Position numbers and translations under genes: made by a program
Assembly: GCA_041665985.1 (NCBI GenBank)
Contig: JBAYHV010000006.1
Location: 1-28,391, forward strand
DNA: 28,391 nucleotides
Direction of reading: 5' to 3'
Origin: CAIRYW01 sp041665985
GTDB lineage: Bacteria; Patescibacteriota; Minisyncoccia; Phycocordibacterales; CAIRYW01
The notes under the pieces: model-generated
Told to the model about the DNA's origin: nothing
The model's database searches: none
Seen by the model: only the letters and a program-made list of their open reading frames with translations
Part shown: piece after piece, positions 20,733-28,102 of the stretch
How positions within the stretch are numbered: position 1 is the first letter of the stretch
Layout: each line of letters starts with the position of its first letter

Positions 20733-20775
20733 CCCGTCAGAATTTTAATTTGTTAAATCTTTCGACTATTTTGTA
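20733..20775 (-). mobile_element. Remnant GIY-YIG cassette end at the glyS start codon
   Basis: CCCGTCAGAATTTTAATT then TGTTAAATCTTTCGAC matches the ends at 17210, 18834 and 19078, except for loss of three bases in CACTAG. On the minus strand it reads GACGGG directly before the glyS ATG. No matching other end is visible upstream. Confidence 0.6.
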
Positions 20776-20789
20776 ATGTTATTAAATCA

Positions 20790-20886
20790 TAAATTCTAAT
20801 ACCTAAACTCTAAACAACATCTAAATTCAAATTTTTTAATATTTAGATTTTTGAATTCGTTTAGGATTTAGTATTTCGGATTTGAT
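20790..20886. repeat. Inverted repeat of the CTAATACCTAAACTC family, copy 1
   Basis: AAATTCTAATACCTAAACTC on the left pairs imperfectly with TTTAGGATTTAGTATTTCGG on the right; the middle ATTCAAATTTTTTAATATTT is itself near-palindromic. Related: 22990-23129 and the left-arm-like stretch 4809-4885. Confidence 0.65.
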
Positions 20887-20916
20887 GCTTATTATTAATT
20901 TATAGCACCAAACTGC

Positions 20917-22863
20917 TTACTTTGAAACTACTTCGTCTCCATAAACGAAACTAGGATCTGTAGGAAGATTAGTGCCTAATGGTCCAGAATTTATTGTAAT
21001 ATCATGTCCAGTAAAAGCATCAACTCCAGAAAGACTAGATCTTTCGATCAGATCCTGTCTATTTCCAACTTGATTCAAAGTTGGAGTGAAAGAAATCTGA
21101 AACGCTACTTGTCGTAATCCTGAGACGGATCCTCCTGTTGCAAGAACTTTTCCTAAATCCCAAGTCACAGTTCTATTATTTGAATCGAAAGAAATTTTTT
21201 CGGTTGTTGGAGATGATACTCCCGTCCAAGATAAAAAGTTTGGAAGAATGGCTACAACTTGAGTTCCATTTATATCATTGAAGGTATTTGAGACAGTCCA
21301 AATAATTGTATATTCCGTTGGTTTATTAAGTTTTGGAGGAATACTTCCTTGATTTTCAAACGGTCCAGAACTATGAACAATTTGTGCCGCGAGCGTTGCA
21401 AAAGTATCAACTTTTATTTTTTTAGAAATAGTTGAATTAATATCTTCAGGTACATTTGTCTCAGAAATTCTTTTACCCTGAACGTTAACATCAATTTGTA
21501 TAACTGGATTTCTTATTTTAGAAAAACCAGCTGATTTGGATGACATCGTACTAAATCTGAATTCTGCCACATCACCTTGACCCGGAAGAATCTCTGCTAA
21601 TTTTTCTGATTCAAATTTGCTCCAAGAAATAGTTTTATCACTTGTTCTAATTATACCGGTCTGAGATTTTAAACTATTCATATCAACAATATCTCCACTA
21701 AGAGTAGCTACTATTTGACCATCACTAATTGGTACATTTAAATTATTTTGCCACTTAATAACTGCGTCAATTTCTTTATTAATAGAAGCAATAAAACTTT
21801 CCACAGGATCTCCATTTAAAGCGAGACTTGTTCCAATAAAAGGTTTTTTTACAACTAAAGAATTCTCCACTGAGGCAATCTCTGATTGAATTTGGTTTTG
21901 ATTTTTAGTTGATCCAAGACCAAGTAAAAATCTAAAAAATCTTACCTCATCTGTCTCGCCTGTCACCTGGCCTAAAATTTCTACAGTCCTTATTCCTCCA
22001 GGTTCAATATCTCCTAAATTCCAATTATTTAAATTATCGGTTGTAAGAGGAGTAGAACTTAAAAAACTAAATCCGAACGGAAATATAGCCTGCAGAACAG
22101 CTCCTTTTATTGTCTCAGGAGAATTTGATTTTATTTTTAAAACCATATCAAGGTTTTGACCTGAGGTAATTTCTTTTACCGAATCAAGGGTTAATGACAA
22201 AGCTGACGTACCAATTGAAACATCGTATTCAGAATTTTTTGTAAAAACAGTATTTGAACCAGGTACTCTATAAGCAATTTCTATATTTATTTTTTGTAAA
22301 GTTCCATTTTCTCCAAAAAATATTGCCCTGGCAGTTCCTTTTTGCGTCTCACCTGAAGCAACTGATTCAAAAGAAACTCTGTCATGAGTTAGCTCTAAAC
22401 TTTGATCATTTGCACTGCGAGTACCTTTTGGATAATTTAAGACAACATCTACTAAATTTATTGGACCGTCATTTGTATTTTGAACGCTAACATCAAGAGA
22501 TGTAACTTGCCCTGAAGGTACCGCTGCAGGAGCCAAAACATTTACTTTTACTTTATCATTTGAAACAACATTAACTCCTTTAAAAAGGATAAAAGCTGCG
22601 GCGATAATCGATAAAATAAAAAAAACAACAGCAGCTTGAAGAATTTTTTTTGTTAGATCTGTTTTATTTATATTCATATCAGTTGGAGAATTTAACATTT
22701 GATTCAAAGCCTCTTTCCCTTCCTCATCATGGACCCATTGCCTAGAAACATCATCCTCGTGTTGTTTAAGGTCAAGAACATGAGGCTCCTCCGGTTTCTC
22801 TGTTTTAGAGTAAAGTCTTTTTCTCAGTTCTTCTATTCTGCTTTTTTCTAGGTCGTCAGGCAT
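20917..22863 (-). CDS. Single-pass membrane protein with extracytoplasmic DUF11/Ig-like domains, 648 aa
   Basis: A charged cytoplasmic N-terminus of about 72 residues (KSRIEELRKRLYSKTEKPEE and further acidic stretches), one membrane helix (about 74-96, ILQAAVVFFILSIIAAAFILF), then ~550 residues of beta-rich sequence outside. Repeated patterns such as GQVTSLDVSVQNTNDGPINLVDVVLNYP, LDMVLKIKSNSPETIKGAVLQAIFPFGFSF (both given in part in family terms) and EYTIIWTVSNTFNDINGTQV are typical of DUF11-like sandwich domains with conserved 'N-x-x-G' turns; about four domains fit the length. No catalytic motif. An envelope structural or adhesion role is inferred. It lies between recO and glyS but has its own promoter. 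Confidence 0.7.
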   Translation of the reverse strand: MPDDLEKSRIEELRKRLYSKTEKPEEPHVLDLKQHEDDVSRQWVHDEEGKEALNQMLNSPTDMNINKTDLTKKILQAAVVFFILSIIAAAFILFKGVNVVSNDKVKVNVLAPAAVPSGQVTSLDVSVQNTNDGPINLVDVVLNYPKGTRSANDQSLELTHDRVSFESVASGETQKGTARAIFFGENGTLQKINIEIAYRVPGSNTVFTKNSEYDVSIGTSALSLTLDSVKEITSGQNLDMVLKIKSNSPETIKGAVLQAIFPFGFSFLSSTPLTTDNLNNWNLGDIEPGGIRTVEILGQVTGETDEVRFFRFLLGLGSTKNQNQIQSEIASVENSLVVKKPFIGTSLALNGDPVESFIASINKEIDAVIKWQNNLNVPISDGQIVATLSGDIVDMNSLKSQTGIIRTSDKTISWSKFESEKLAEILPGQGDVAEFRFSTMSSKSAGFSKIRNPVIQIDVNVQGKRISETNVPEDINSTISKKIKVDTFATLAAQIVHSSGPFENQGSIPPKLNKPTEYTIIWTVSNTFNDINGTQVVAILPNFLSWTGVSSPTTEKISFDSNNRTVTWDLGKVLATGGSVSGLRQVAFQISFTPTLNQVGNRQDLIERSSLSGVDAFTGHDITINSGPLGTNLPTDPSFVYGDEVVSK

Positions 22864-22876
22864 ATTTTGTACAAAA

Positions 22877-22885
22877 ATTATACCA
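22877..22885 (-). promoter_or_regulatory. Extended -10 promoter of the DUF11-like gene
   Basis: Minus strand TGGTATAAT with core 22882-22877; the start would be near 22870, giving a ~7-nt leader. It touches the dispersed repeat at 22883-22942, so the repeat supplies part of the promoter. Confidence 0.5.
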
Positions 22886-22942
22886 CAAGAGTATTTCCAA
22901 TTTCTAAGCTCACTATGTTCGCAAGAAATTTAGGTTTACCAC
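22883..22942. repeat. Dispersed repeat CCACAAGAGTATTTCCAATTT
   Basis: Matches 10690-10740 (CACAAGACTATTTCCAATTTC, then GTTCGTAAGAAATTTA). AATTTCT pairs with AGAAATT. Confidence 0.65.
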
Positions 22943-22989
22943 AAAGGAGATTACGAACTGTAATAAATATGACAGAAATTTGAATTTTA

Positions 22990-23129
22990 AAAATCCTAAG
23001 TACTAATACCTAAATACTAAACAAATCCAAAAATATCCAATCTCAAAATCCAAGATAAAATTGTTTAGAATTTGTGATTTTTAAATTTAGATTTTGTTTA
23101 GAGCTTAGAATTTAGATATTAGAATTTGT
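22990..23129. repeat. Inverted repeat of the CTAATACCTAAACTC family, copy 2
   Basis: Left arm AAATCCTAAGTACTAATACC with TAAATACTAAACAAATCC, right arm TTTAGATTTTGTTTAGAGC and TTAGAATTTAGATATTAG. It ends just before the recO stop and may act as terminator. Confidence 0.6.
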
Positions 23130-23142
23130 ATCGTTTCTACGA

Positions 23143-23715
23143 TCATAAATGACTATGCGTTAGTGCTTTGTTTACCATTAAAATTATTTTTGATTTTTCT
23201 CCAAGAGCAAGAACAGCATCTTCCTCACAAAATGAAGATTGATAAATTGTTTTAAATAATTCCTCCGAACCTGAATAACCCAAACCACTTAAAATTTTGG
23301 TAGAAGCTATTAATTCCAAACCTTCAAGACAATTTAAAGGCAAACCAAACAAAGCTTTATAAAGTCCAAGTAGCGAATTATAAACTTCAGGATTTTTTTC
23401 TTCCCCATGAACAAGCCTAGAAACTACTGCCATAATTTTTGCAAAATGTTTTCTCGATCTAACAGGAATATTATCTTCATCATATTTAACAGCCTCTATC
23501 AGCCTCCAAAACTCTTTTCCTTTAACTAAAGAAATTTTTACTCTTCCTCCAATTCCGAGATGAGGATTTAATTTTGACTTTAAATGCCTTACTCCTTTTG
23601 CAATTGCAAAGATCATTCCAAAATCTTTGGTGTATAGTTTAAATATTCTATCTGCTTCCCCGTGCTCTTTTGAAGCAATCACAAAAGCATCTGTTGTATA
23701 TTTAACGTGGCTCAT
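23143..23715 (-). CDS. recO: DNA repair protein RecO, 190 aa
   Basis: Loads RecA on SSB-coated DNA with RecR in the RecF pathway. N-terminal OB fold: YTTDAFVIASKEHGEADRIFKLYTKDFG (partly given) followed by IFAIAKGVRHLKSKLNPHLGIG, typical of the family. The helical C-terminal part is short, and no CxxC zinc motif is visible, so the protein is smaller than the ~240-residue standard. It starts 2 nt after the ileS stop, so the two are translationally coupled. Confidence 0.9.
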   Translation of the reverse strand: MSHVKYTTDAFVIASKEHGEADRIFKLYTKDFGMIFAIAKGVRHLKSKLNPHLGIGGRVKISLVKGKEFWRLIEAVKYDEDNIPVRSRKHFAKIMAVVSRLVHGEEKNPEVYNSLLGLYKALFGLPLNCLEGLELIASTKILSGLGYSGSEELFKTIYQSSFCEEDAVLALGEKSKIILMVNKALTHSHL

Positions 23716-23717
23716 TT

Positions 23718-26700
23718 TTATAGCTTCACTATAGAAACTTTTATAGCATATCCTTCGAGACCAACTTCTTTCTCAGCATCTAGAGCAAATTCAATCGCAT
23801 CAAGTCCTGTAACTTTTTTTATCTCACTTTCAAATTTTGAAATTATTTTTTTAAAATTATCGTCTGAAACAACAGTAAGGACAGCTCTATCTTTTGCTTC
23901 GAAACCTTTTTCTTTTCTAAGATCTTGAATAGCTCTCATAAACTCACGGATCACTCCCTCTTCTTTTAATTCTAGTGTGATTTCTGTGTCGAGTAGAACT
24001 TCATTCTGAATCAAGCTATCCAAAATAACTTCCTTCACATTTATTTCCTCCTTAATTATCTCTTTGTATTCTACTCTTAACTCTAAACTCTTAACTCTTA
24101 ACTCTTTTAGCGGTTGTCTCACATTAATTTTTGCATCCGAACGCGCTTTCAATCCTAGAGAACAAACCTCTCTCACCTTTTTCATCTCTTCAATTATCTC
24201 ACTAGCCACTAATTCTTGAGGCCTGCCCACCATGCTCTGAGCCTGCTCGAGATAGCCGGTGGGCCAACTTTCAAGATGCACGCTCTTCAAATCATTTTCA
24301 AGGCGGATTTTCTGATACAGATCTTCAGCATAAAATGGTGCGAATGGCGCCATATATTTTGAAATAGTTTTCAAAATAAAATACAAAGTTCTTTTTGCAT
24401 CTTTGTCGTTATCGCGAAGTCTCTCTCGTGAACGCCTAACATACCAAGTAGAAAGGTCATCAATAAATTCACGCAAAGCACGAACAGGTTCAAGAATTTT
24501 ATAATTATCTAGATTTTTTGTTGCTTCTCCTACAAGTTCTGACAATCTTGCCAAGATCCAAAGGTCTAAAACATTTTCCCGCTGTAGAAATTTTTTGGGA
24601 TATTCATTTGATTCTAATTCTTTATCTCTATAAAGTTCATAAAAAGTCAAAACATTTGAAAGCAAATTGAAATTCTTTTTTACAATTTCATCAACGGTTT
24701 TTTCATCATAGTTTTTTGATTCTCCAGGCTGATTAACGCTGTACATCCAAAGCCTGATCGCATCCGCTCCATATTTATCCATTTGTTCCCAAGGGTCAAT
24801 AATATTTCCAAGTGACTTGCTCATCTTTTTTCCATTCTTATCCATAAGATGTCCCAAGCAAATAACATTTTTATAAGCATTGCCTTTGCCCATAAGCACT
24901 CCTATTGCATGCAAAGTATAAAACCATCCGCGAGTTTGATCGATCGCTTCAGAGATAAAATCAGCTGGATACCCTTTTTTACTATCAATAAATTCTTTAT
25001 TTTCAAAAGGATAATGGTCTTGTGCAAAAGGCATGGCCCCAGAATCAAACCATACATCGCAAACTTCTTTAACTCTCTTCAAAGATTTTCCTGAATCACT
25101 GACAAGCTCCACCTCATCAATATAAGGCTTATGCAGATCAAGTTCGTGTTTTTCATTATGAGGAAGCGATACAAAAGGAAACGGAGCAAATTCTCCAGTT
25201 TTAAGAAACTCAACTCCTGGATTGTATATTTCTTTAAGAGCTATCTCTTCTGCTCCTTCAGCAACAGAAAGCATTAATTTCATTGGTCCGCTGTGAGTAA
25301 TGATCAAGATATTTTTGCCTTGATATTTTTTTTCAATGTCATAAAGAAAATCTCCAACTCTCTGTTTTACTTCTCTAAGAGATTCGCACCCTGAAATAAC
25401 ACTACTAAGTCTGTCTTCAAATGTTGGAAAATATTCTGAAAAATTAGAAGAATTTAACACATCAGAAAGCTCTCCAAAGCCTTCTTCTCTTATTCTTTCA
25501 TCTTCGATTATTTCAACATCTCCAATTATCTTTTTGACTTCCTCTGCTGTTTCTTTAGTTCTCATAAGAGGAGAATGAATTATCAGATCGATTTTTTCAT
25601 CTTTAAGTTTTTTTGCAGATAAAATAGCTTGCTCCTTACCTTTTGCGGTCAGGGGATGTTTTACTTTGTTATCAGAACTCAAAACATCTTCTACGTTTTG
25701 AGTAGCTTCTCCGTGCCTCATCAAAAAATATTTATTTGCAGATTTTTTAGTATATTTTTTTAAGGTCGCAACTGAATCAACTACTAATTTTTCAGTACCG
25801 TCTTCAGATATCCAAATTGGAAGCGGAGTTCCCCAATATCTTTCACGAGAAATTGCCCAGTCTTTTATATCCTTAAGCCATTCTCCAAATCTTCCCTCTT
25901 TTATATAATTTGGCTCCCAATTTATATTTTCATTTTCTGAAATGAGTTTGTCTCGAAGCGAAGACATTCTGATATACCAAGAGTCACGAGCAAAATATAT
26001 AAGCGGTGTTTTACATCTCCAACAATGAGGATATGAGTGAGTGTGTTTTTCTTTATGGAAAAGTAAGCTTCCTTCTGGTCTATTAGCAAGGTCTTTAATG
26101 ATATCCACAGCAACTTCTTCATCCTTCACAAATTTGCCCGCAAGAAAACCAGTCTCATCAATAAAAGTTCCGTCCACTTTTACTAAATGGAATTTTGGCA
26201 AACCAACTTTTGTTCCAAGTTCAAAGTCGTCTGTTCCATACATTGGAGCAATATGAACAATTCCTGTTCCATCTTCGGTAGTTACGAAATCAGCAGAATA
26301 AACTTTGAAAGCTTTTTCGAGTTTCCCTTTTTCACTTTCCGGCAAGTTATCTTTTAGAAATGGATAAAGCGGTTCGTATTCCAAACCAACAAGATCTTTT
26401 CCTTTTAGTTCTTCTATTATTTCAAAATCGTATTCTTTAAAAACATCCTCAACTCTTTCTTTTGCAACAATGTAAACTTCTTTTGTATCAACTTTTGAAT
26501 TTTGACTTTCACTTTTGATTTTTACATTTAGAATTTTGACTTTGCAATAAATTATTTTTTCATTTATTGCTAACGCCACGTTTCCTGGTAATGTCCAAGG
26601 AGTTGTTGTCCAAGCTATTAGAAAAACATTTTCCGCGTCTGTTCCGTGTATGATCCGCGCACTGTCTGCGGTCAATTTAAATTTCGCATAAACAGTTAGA

Positions 26701-27311
26701 TCTTTATCATCTTGATATCCCTGTGCAAGCTCATGTGAAGAAAGAGTTGTTCCACATCTTGGGCACCAAGGCACAATTTTGTAATCCTTATATAAAAGAT
26801 TTTGCTCATCAACTTTTTTAAAAATATTCCAAACAGATTCTGTGTAATTTGAATCAAAAGTAAAATAGGCATCTTTTTTATCTACCCAGTAACCGATGCG
26901 ATCAGTAAATTTTCCCCATAGATCTATGTACTGCAAAACACTCTCTTTGCATTTTTTATTGAATGGAGCGATTCCATATTTTTCAATTTCAATTTTTGAT
27001 TTAAAACCAAGTTCTTTTTCAACTTGAAGTTCAACAGGAAGACCATGGGTATCCCAACCCGCTTTTCGGCGTACTGAATATCCCTGCATTGTTTTGTAAC
27101 GAGGTATGACATCTTTATAAGCTCTTGCTTCAAGATGATGAATTCCAGGCTTGCCATTTGCAGTTGGAGGTCCTTCGTAAAAGACAAAATCTTTTCCTTT
27201 AGATTTATTTTTCTCTAAAGTTTCTTCGAAGATCTTATTTTCTTGCCAAAACTTAAGAGTTTCCTCTTCTTTTAGAGCTATTTTGCTTTTTGGGTTTTGA
27301 TTTTCTTTCAT
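23718..27311 (-). CDS. ileS: Isoleucyl-tRNA synthetase with an inserted histidine-phosphatase domain, 1197 aa
   Basis: Charges tRNA-Ile. Rossmann start with GKPGIHH (HIGH variant, 54-59), WDTHGLPVE, PWCPRCGTTLS zinc site, CP1 editing domain (about 205-420, TTTPWTLPGN, DGTGIVHIAPMYG), WAISRERYWGTPLPIW, VWFDSGAMPFAQ, KMSKSLGN (829-836) and anticodon-binding helices. Between TPLPIW (500) and LDLHKPYIDEV (725) lies a complete histidine-phosphatase (phosphoglycerate mutase-like) domain, about 526-712: LMRHGEA (H533), SPLMRTKETAE (R584), RIREEGFGEL (E609), ITHSGPM (H673). Without it the length would be normal. The editing domain also holds a short repeat-coded insert (257-276). Overall IleRS type 2 (archaeal/eukaryote-like) is likely. 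First gene of the coupled ileS-recO pair. Confidence 0.95.
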   Translation of the reverse strand: MKENQNPKSKIALKEEETLKFWQENKIFEETLEKNKSKGKDFVFYEGPPTANGKPGIHHLEARAYKDVIPRYKTMQGYSVRRKAGWDTHGLPVELQVEKELGFKSKIEIEKYGIAPFNKKCKESVLQYIDLWGKFTDRIGYWVDKKDAYFTFDSNYTESVWNIFKKVDEQNLLYKDYKIVPWCPRCGTTLSSHELAQGYQDDKDLTVYAKFKLTADSARIIHGTDAENVFLIAWTTTPWTLPGNVALAINEKIIYCKVKILNVKIKSESQNSKVDTKEVYIVAKERVEDVFKEYDFEIIEELKGKDLVGLEYEPLYPFLKDNLPESEKGKLEKAFKVYSADFVTTEDGTGIVHIAPMYGTDDFELGTKVGLPKFHLVKVDGTFIDETGFLAGKFVKDEEVAVDIIKDLANRPEGSLLFHKEKHTHSYPHCWRCKTPLIYFARDSWYIRMSSLRDKLISENENINWEPNYIKEGRFGEWLKDIKDWAISRERYWGTPLPIWISEDGTEKLVVDSVATLKKYTKKSANKYFLMRHGEATQNVEDVLSSDNKVKHPLTAKGKEQAILSAKKLKDEKIDLIIHSPLMRTKETAEEVKKIIGDVEIIEDERIREEGFGELSDVLNSSNFSEYFPTFEDRLSSVISGCESLREVKQRVGDFLYDIEKKYQGKNILIITHSGPMKLMLSVAEGAEEIALKEIYNPGVEFLKTGEFAPFPFVSLPHNEKHELDLHKPYIDEVELVSDSGKSLKRVKEVCDVWFDSGAMPFAQDHYPFENKEFIDSKKGYPADFISEAIDQTRGWFYTLHAIGVLMGKGNAYKNVICLGHLMDKNGKKMSKSLGNIIDPWEQMDKYGADAIRLWMYSVNQPGESKNYDEKTVDEIVKKNFNLLSNVLTFYELYRDKELESNEYPKKFLQRENVLDLWILARLSELVGEATKNLDNYKILEPVRALREFIDDLSTWYVRRSRERLRDNDKDAKRTLYFILKTISKYMAPFAPFYAEDLYQKIRLENDLKSVHLESWPTGYLEQAQSMVGRPQELVASEIIEEMKKVREVCSLGLKARSDAKINVRQPLKELRVKSLELRVEYKEIIKEEINVKEVILDSLIQNEVLLDTEITLELKEEGVIREFMRAIQDLRKEKGFEAKDRAVLTVVSDDNFKKIISKFESEIKKVTGLDAIEFALDAEKEVGLEGYAIKVSIVKL

Positions 27312-27318
27312 TTCTTGT

Positions 27319-27399
27319 TGTCATTCCCGTGAGACTTTATTTTCGAGAGCAAAGCGACCTGAAAATAAGAAATGCTCTTGTGGTAAAACGGGAATCTAG
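27319..27399. repeat. REP-like palindrome interrupted by a 57-nt insert
   Basis: TGTCATTCCCGT (27319-27330) and ACGGGAATCTAG (27388-27399) are the two halves of the family, separated by an insert that itself contains TTATTTTC/GAAAATAA and GAGAGC/GCTCTT pairings. It is in inverted orientation relative to the neighbouring copy at 27417-27444. It lies just upstream of the ileS start. Confidence 0.6.
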
Positions 27400-27416
27400 T
27401 TTTTTCTTTTAACTTT

Positions 27417-27444
27417 CTGGATTCCCGCCTGCGCGGGAATGACA
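27417..27444. repeat. REP-like palindrome, complete copy
   Basis: CTGGATTCCCGC, CTG, then GCGGGAATGACA. It is the best-preserved member of the family in the window. Confidence 0.85.
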
Positions 27445-27549
27445 GAACTACCATTTCATAAGCTGAAGTCTCAACTATCTTAGCATTTTCCTAAAAACAT
27501 GTCTCGAAAAGTCGAAATTCCTTATACTTTTTTCATTATAATTATGGGG

Positions 27550-27577
27550 TTGATTTTTCCTCAAAATGTGATATAAT
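27550..27577 (+). promoter_or_regulatory. Promoter of the lipoprotein gene
   Basis: TTGATT (27550-27555), 16-nt spacer, TATAAT (27572-27577). The GTG start is 7 nt after the -10 box, so transcription should begin on the start codon. Confidence 0.55.
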
Positions 27578-27584
27578 TGCATTT

Positions 27585-27998
27585 GTGAAAAATATATTAG
27601 TTCTTTTATTGGCCTCGGCAGGTTTCTTGCTCGAGGGTTGCACGATTTATGGACCTCTGCCAGGCGAACAAAACATCGCCTCGTATGAGACACCTCAACA
27701 ATATTCTCCCGTCTATCCTTCGTATGGATACACTGGATACAACCAACCGGACTCACAAGTGGTTTACTTCAGAGACAACAACGGTTGTCTCCAAAAGGTC
27801 CTTGTGACAAGAAATTCGGCTCCTCAGACATCGTTCGGGTATCAGGGATATGACCAAAATCTCCAATCCGTTAACATGATTCAAAGAAGGGTCTTTGTCT
27901 ACGGAACTCTACCGTTTGGATATCAGGATCGTCAACACTGTGATGACCACCATGAGAAAAAAGGTGGACACCACGACAAAAAGAAACACAAAGAATAA
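27585..27998 (+). CDS. Predicted lipoprotein with His-rich tail, 137 aa
   Basis: The GTG start is read as Met. The N-terminus MKNILVLLLASAGFLLEGC is a lipoprotein signal with lipobox LLEGC (Cys19). The mature part is Tyr/Gln/Pro-rich (QQYSPVYPSYGYTGYNQP), then a segment with VVYFRDNNGCLQKVLVTR, and ends in ~22 residues rich in His, Lys and Asp (HCDDHHEKK...), suggestive of metal binding. The coding DNA is visibly richer in G+C than its neighbours and uses codons such as CTC, TCG and GGA differently, so recent transfer is possible. Upstream promoter and downstream terminator are both clear. No family recognised. Confidence 0.7.
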   Translation: MKNILVLLLASAGFLLEGCTIYGPLPGEQNIASYETPQQYSPVYPSYGYTGYNQPDSQVVYFRDNNGCLQKVLVTRNSAPQTSFGYQGYDQNLQSVNMIQRRVFVYGTLPFGYQDRQHCDDHHEKKGGHHDKKKHKE

Positions 27999-28002
27999 AA
28001 CA

Positions 28003-28041
28003 AGTGAAGCTGTCTTTCGGGACCGCTCCACTATTTTTTTG
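28003..28041 (+). terminator. Terminator of the lipoprotein gene
   Basis: AGTGAAGC and GCTCCACT form a stem with one mismatch and an inner GTC/GAC pairing, followed by ATTTTTTTG. Confidence 0.75.
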
Positions 28042-28102
28042 GGAGAATTTTAAAAAAAATTATTATTATTATTTAGCAATCACAAACAAAGACAAGAAAA
28101 AA

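Noticed and set aside
27475..27756. 93-aa minus-strand open frame
   Set aside because: Antisense to the lipoprotein gene and its promoter; basic, Cys/His-rich composition without domain character.
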